NCBI GenBank assembly: GCA_947460255.1
Contig: CANHIS010000033.1
Location: 1-32,428 of the forward strand
Direction of reading: 5' to 3'
Source of the DNA: Bacteroidota bacterium
GTDB lineage: Bacteria; Bacteroidota; Bacteroidia; M30B66
DNA length: 32,428 nt
Below, piece after piece: positions 31,326-32,428 of this stretch (the stretch's first letter is position 1; each line of letters opens with the position of its first letter). The notes beneath the pieces are model-generated. The model was not told the origin of the DNA. It was given only the letters and a program-made list of their open reading frames with translations, and ran no database searches. Position numbers and translations under genes: made by a program.

Positions 31326-31862
31326 ATGAATTTAACAGGAATAATTGCCGTTTCGGGATCACCCGGATTGTATAAAGTTGTTGCTCAAACGCGCACTGGT
31401 TTGTTAGCAGAATCGCTTGGGGATGGAAAAAGAATTCCAGTTTACTCAACCGACAAAGTGAGTGCTTTAGAAGACATCAGTATCTATGGAAATTCGGAAG
31501 ACATTCCTTTGAAAGATGTTTTAAAGTTGATCAAAGACAAACTTGCTGGTTCAGCACTTCCAACAGCGAAGGCAGAAGCCAAAGAAATCAGATCTGTATT
31601 TGCGAGTTGTGTGCCGGAATATGCAGATGATCGGGTGTATACTTCCGACATGAAAAAAGTTTTCACTTGGTATGCTCTTTTGGATGCAAAAGGCTTGCTA
31701 GATGCAGAACCAGAGCCAGCAGAAGGTGAAAAGCTTTCCGACAAACCAGCAATTTCTACAAAGCCAGCCACCAAAGCAAAAGAAGCCCCAAAAACATCGG
31801 CACCAAAAGCTTCTTCAAAAGGAATGGCAAAGACGCAAACGGTTAGAAAGACAGGCGGTTAA
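31326..31862 (+). CDS. DUF5606 family protein with Lys/Ala/Pro-rich tail
   Basis: 178 residues. The N-terminal part (about 1-130) is the conserved Bacteroidota family: MNLTGIIAVSGSPGLYKVVA, then RIPVYSTDKVSALEDISIY, PLKDVLKLIKDK and YADDRVYTSDMKKVFTWYAL. The last ~45 residues are low-complexity (KPATKAKEAPKTSAPKASSK) and probably disordered and basic, which could contact nucleic acid; that is inference. The family has no established function and no signal peptide, so it is expected in the cytoplasm. It has its own promoter and is followed after 29 bases by the M3 peptidase gene, likely in one operon. Confidence 0.85.
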   Translation: MNLTGIIAVSGSPGLYKVVAQTRTGLLAESLGDGKRIPVYSTDKVSALEDISIYGNSEDIPLKDVLKLIKDKLAGSALPTAKAEAKEIRSVFASCVPEYADDRVYTSDMKKVFTWYALLDAKGLLDAEPEPAEGEKLSDKPAISTKPATKAKEAPKTSAPKASSKGMAKTQTVRKTGG

Positions 31863-31891
31863 CGTAAATAACAATCTAAAAACACCACCGA

Positions 31892-32428
31892 ATGAAATTA
31901 CCGGAAATTCCGGTTCAGCGCTGGGAAGATGTGTCAGCATTGTTCGAAGAACTGGTTGAAAGACCAATTGCATCACACGCAGAACTCAAACTTTGGCTCA
32001 CCGACCGAAGCGAACTCGATGCTTATTTGCAGGAAGACCTAGGCTGGAGATATATTCGTCAAACTTGCGATACAACTGATGAATCCAAGCGCGAATTATT
32101 GAATTTCTTCATTCAAGAAATTGAACCTCATCTAGCGAAATACGCCGATGAACTCAATAGAAAAATGCTTGGTAGCCCGTTTCTGTCGCAGCTCACAGAA
32201 ACGGGCTATTCTGTTTATTTAAGAGGGGTTAAGAAAGAAGTTGAGCTTTTTAGGGAAGAAAACATCCCATTGCTCACCGATATTCAAACGCTTGGCAACG
32301 AATACGGACAGATCTCAGGATCGATGACTGTAGAATTAGACGGCAAGACGGTTACTTTTCAGCAAGCAGCTGTTGAGTTAAAATCATCTGATCGAGCGCT
32401 TAGAAAAGAGGTTTACACCAAAATCAAC
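31892..32428 (+). CDS. M3-family oligoendopeptidase (PepF-like), N-terminal part only
   Basis: The first 179 codons of a gene that runs off the right edge. The protein starts MKLPEIPVQRWEDVSALFEE and continues with SELDAYLQEDLGWRYIRQTC, FFIQEIEPHLAKYADELNRK, LGSPFLSQLT, GVKKEVELFREENIPLLTDI and SGSMTVELDGKTVTFQQAAV. This is the helical N-terminal region of M3 (oligoendopeptidase F/thimet-like) metallopeptidases; the HExxH zinc site would lie beyond the window. Such enzymes digest short peptides in the cytoplasm. It probably shares an mRNA with the DUF5606 gene. A perfect 13-bp inverted repeat sits inside the frame at 32174-32207. Confidence 0.82.
   Translation, partial: MKLPEIPVQRWEDVSALFEELVERPIASHAELKLWLTDRSELDAYLQEDLGWRYIRQTCDTTDESKRELLNFFIQEIEPHLAKYADELNRKMLGSPFLSQLTETGYSVYLRGVKKEVELFREENIPLLTDIQTLGNEYGQISGSMTVELDGKTVTFQQAAVELKSSDRALRKEVYTKIN
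32174..32207 (+). repeat. Perfect 13-bp inverted repeat inside the M3 peptidase gene
   Basis: AGCCCGTTTCTGT and its exact complement flank the 8-base loop CGCAGCTC. It is in frame and encodes SPFLSQLTETG, so the palindrome does not disrupt the protein. A T-rich stretch (ATTCTGTTTATTT) follows. Confidence 0.8.

Overview
The window reads as a piece of a Bacteroidota chromosome, probably a free-living or aquatic Flavobacteriia/Cryomorphaceae-like lineage; this placement is inferred. The signs are seven secreted proteins ending in type IX secretion (T9SS) sorting domains with an F/Y/Q-P-N-P motif, a TonB-dependent receptor with an N-terminal carboxypeptidase-regulatory-like domain, a BshA-type bacillithiol enzyme, a DUF5606 protein, a DAHP synthase/chorismate mutase fusion, scarce Shine-Dalgarno sequences, and many TAnnTTTG-type -7 promoter elements. 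Base composition is AT-rich, roughly 40% G+C by eye. I see no mobile element, rRNA, tRNA or CRISPR array.

Layout. 1-4.0 kb: housekeeping genes (threonylcarbamoyl-AMP synthase fragment, transaldolase, SUI1-like factor, bshA, a retropepsin-like protease, mdh). 4.1-6.0 kb: an MscS-type channel, a 626-base gap, and a stand-alone response regulator. 6.1-14.9 kb: four paralogous secreted modular proteins (called A-D here), all on the minus strand, each followed by its own intrinsic terminator. 15.2-20.8 kb: two amino-acid transporters, a DAHP synthase/chorismate mutase and a deoxyhypusine-synthase-like protein, all minus. 20.9-27.5 kb, plus strand: a lamin-tail-domain secreted protein, then a tight TonB receptor - lipoprotein - secreted endonuclease I operon. 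27.6-31.3 kb: a LexA/CI-like self-cleaving regulator divergent from a secreted subtilase. 31.3 kb to the end: DUF5606 gene and an M3 peptidase cut by the window edge.

The most unusual part is the A-D array. Its proteins share a repeated module of about 148 residues (nine copies) in a fixed order, an alpha-type module followed by a beta-type module and then the T9SS tail, while the N-terminal domains differ (none, N, N+G, G+extra module). This looks like a domain-shuffled family of cell-surface or extracellular proteins of unknown ligand. The second theme is the 20.9-27.5 kb block, which I read as a possible extracellular-DNA degradation and uptake locus. Two terminator-like hairpins sit directly against the start codon of the next gene, and a candidate operator lies inside the promoter of the LexA-like regulator.
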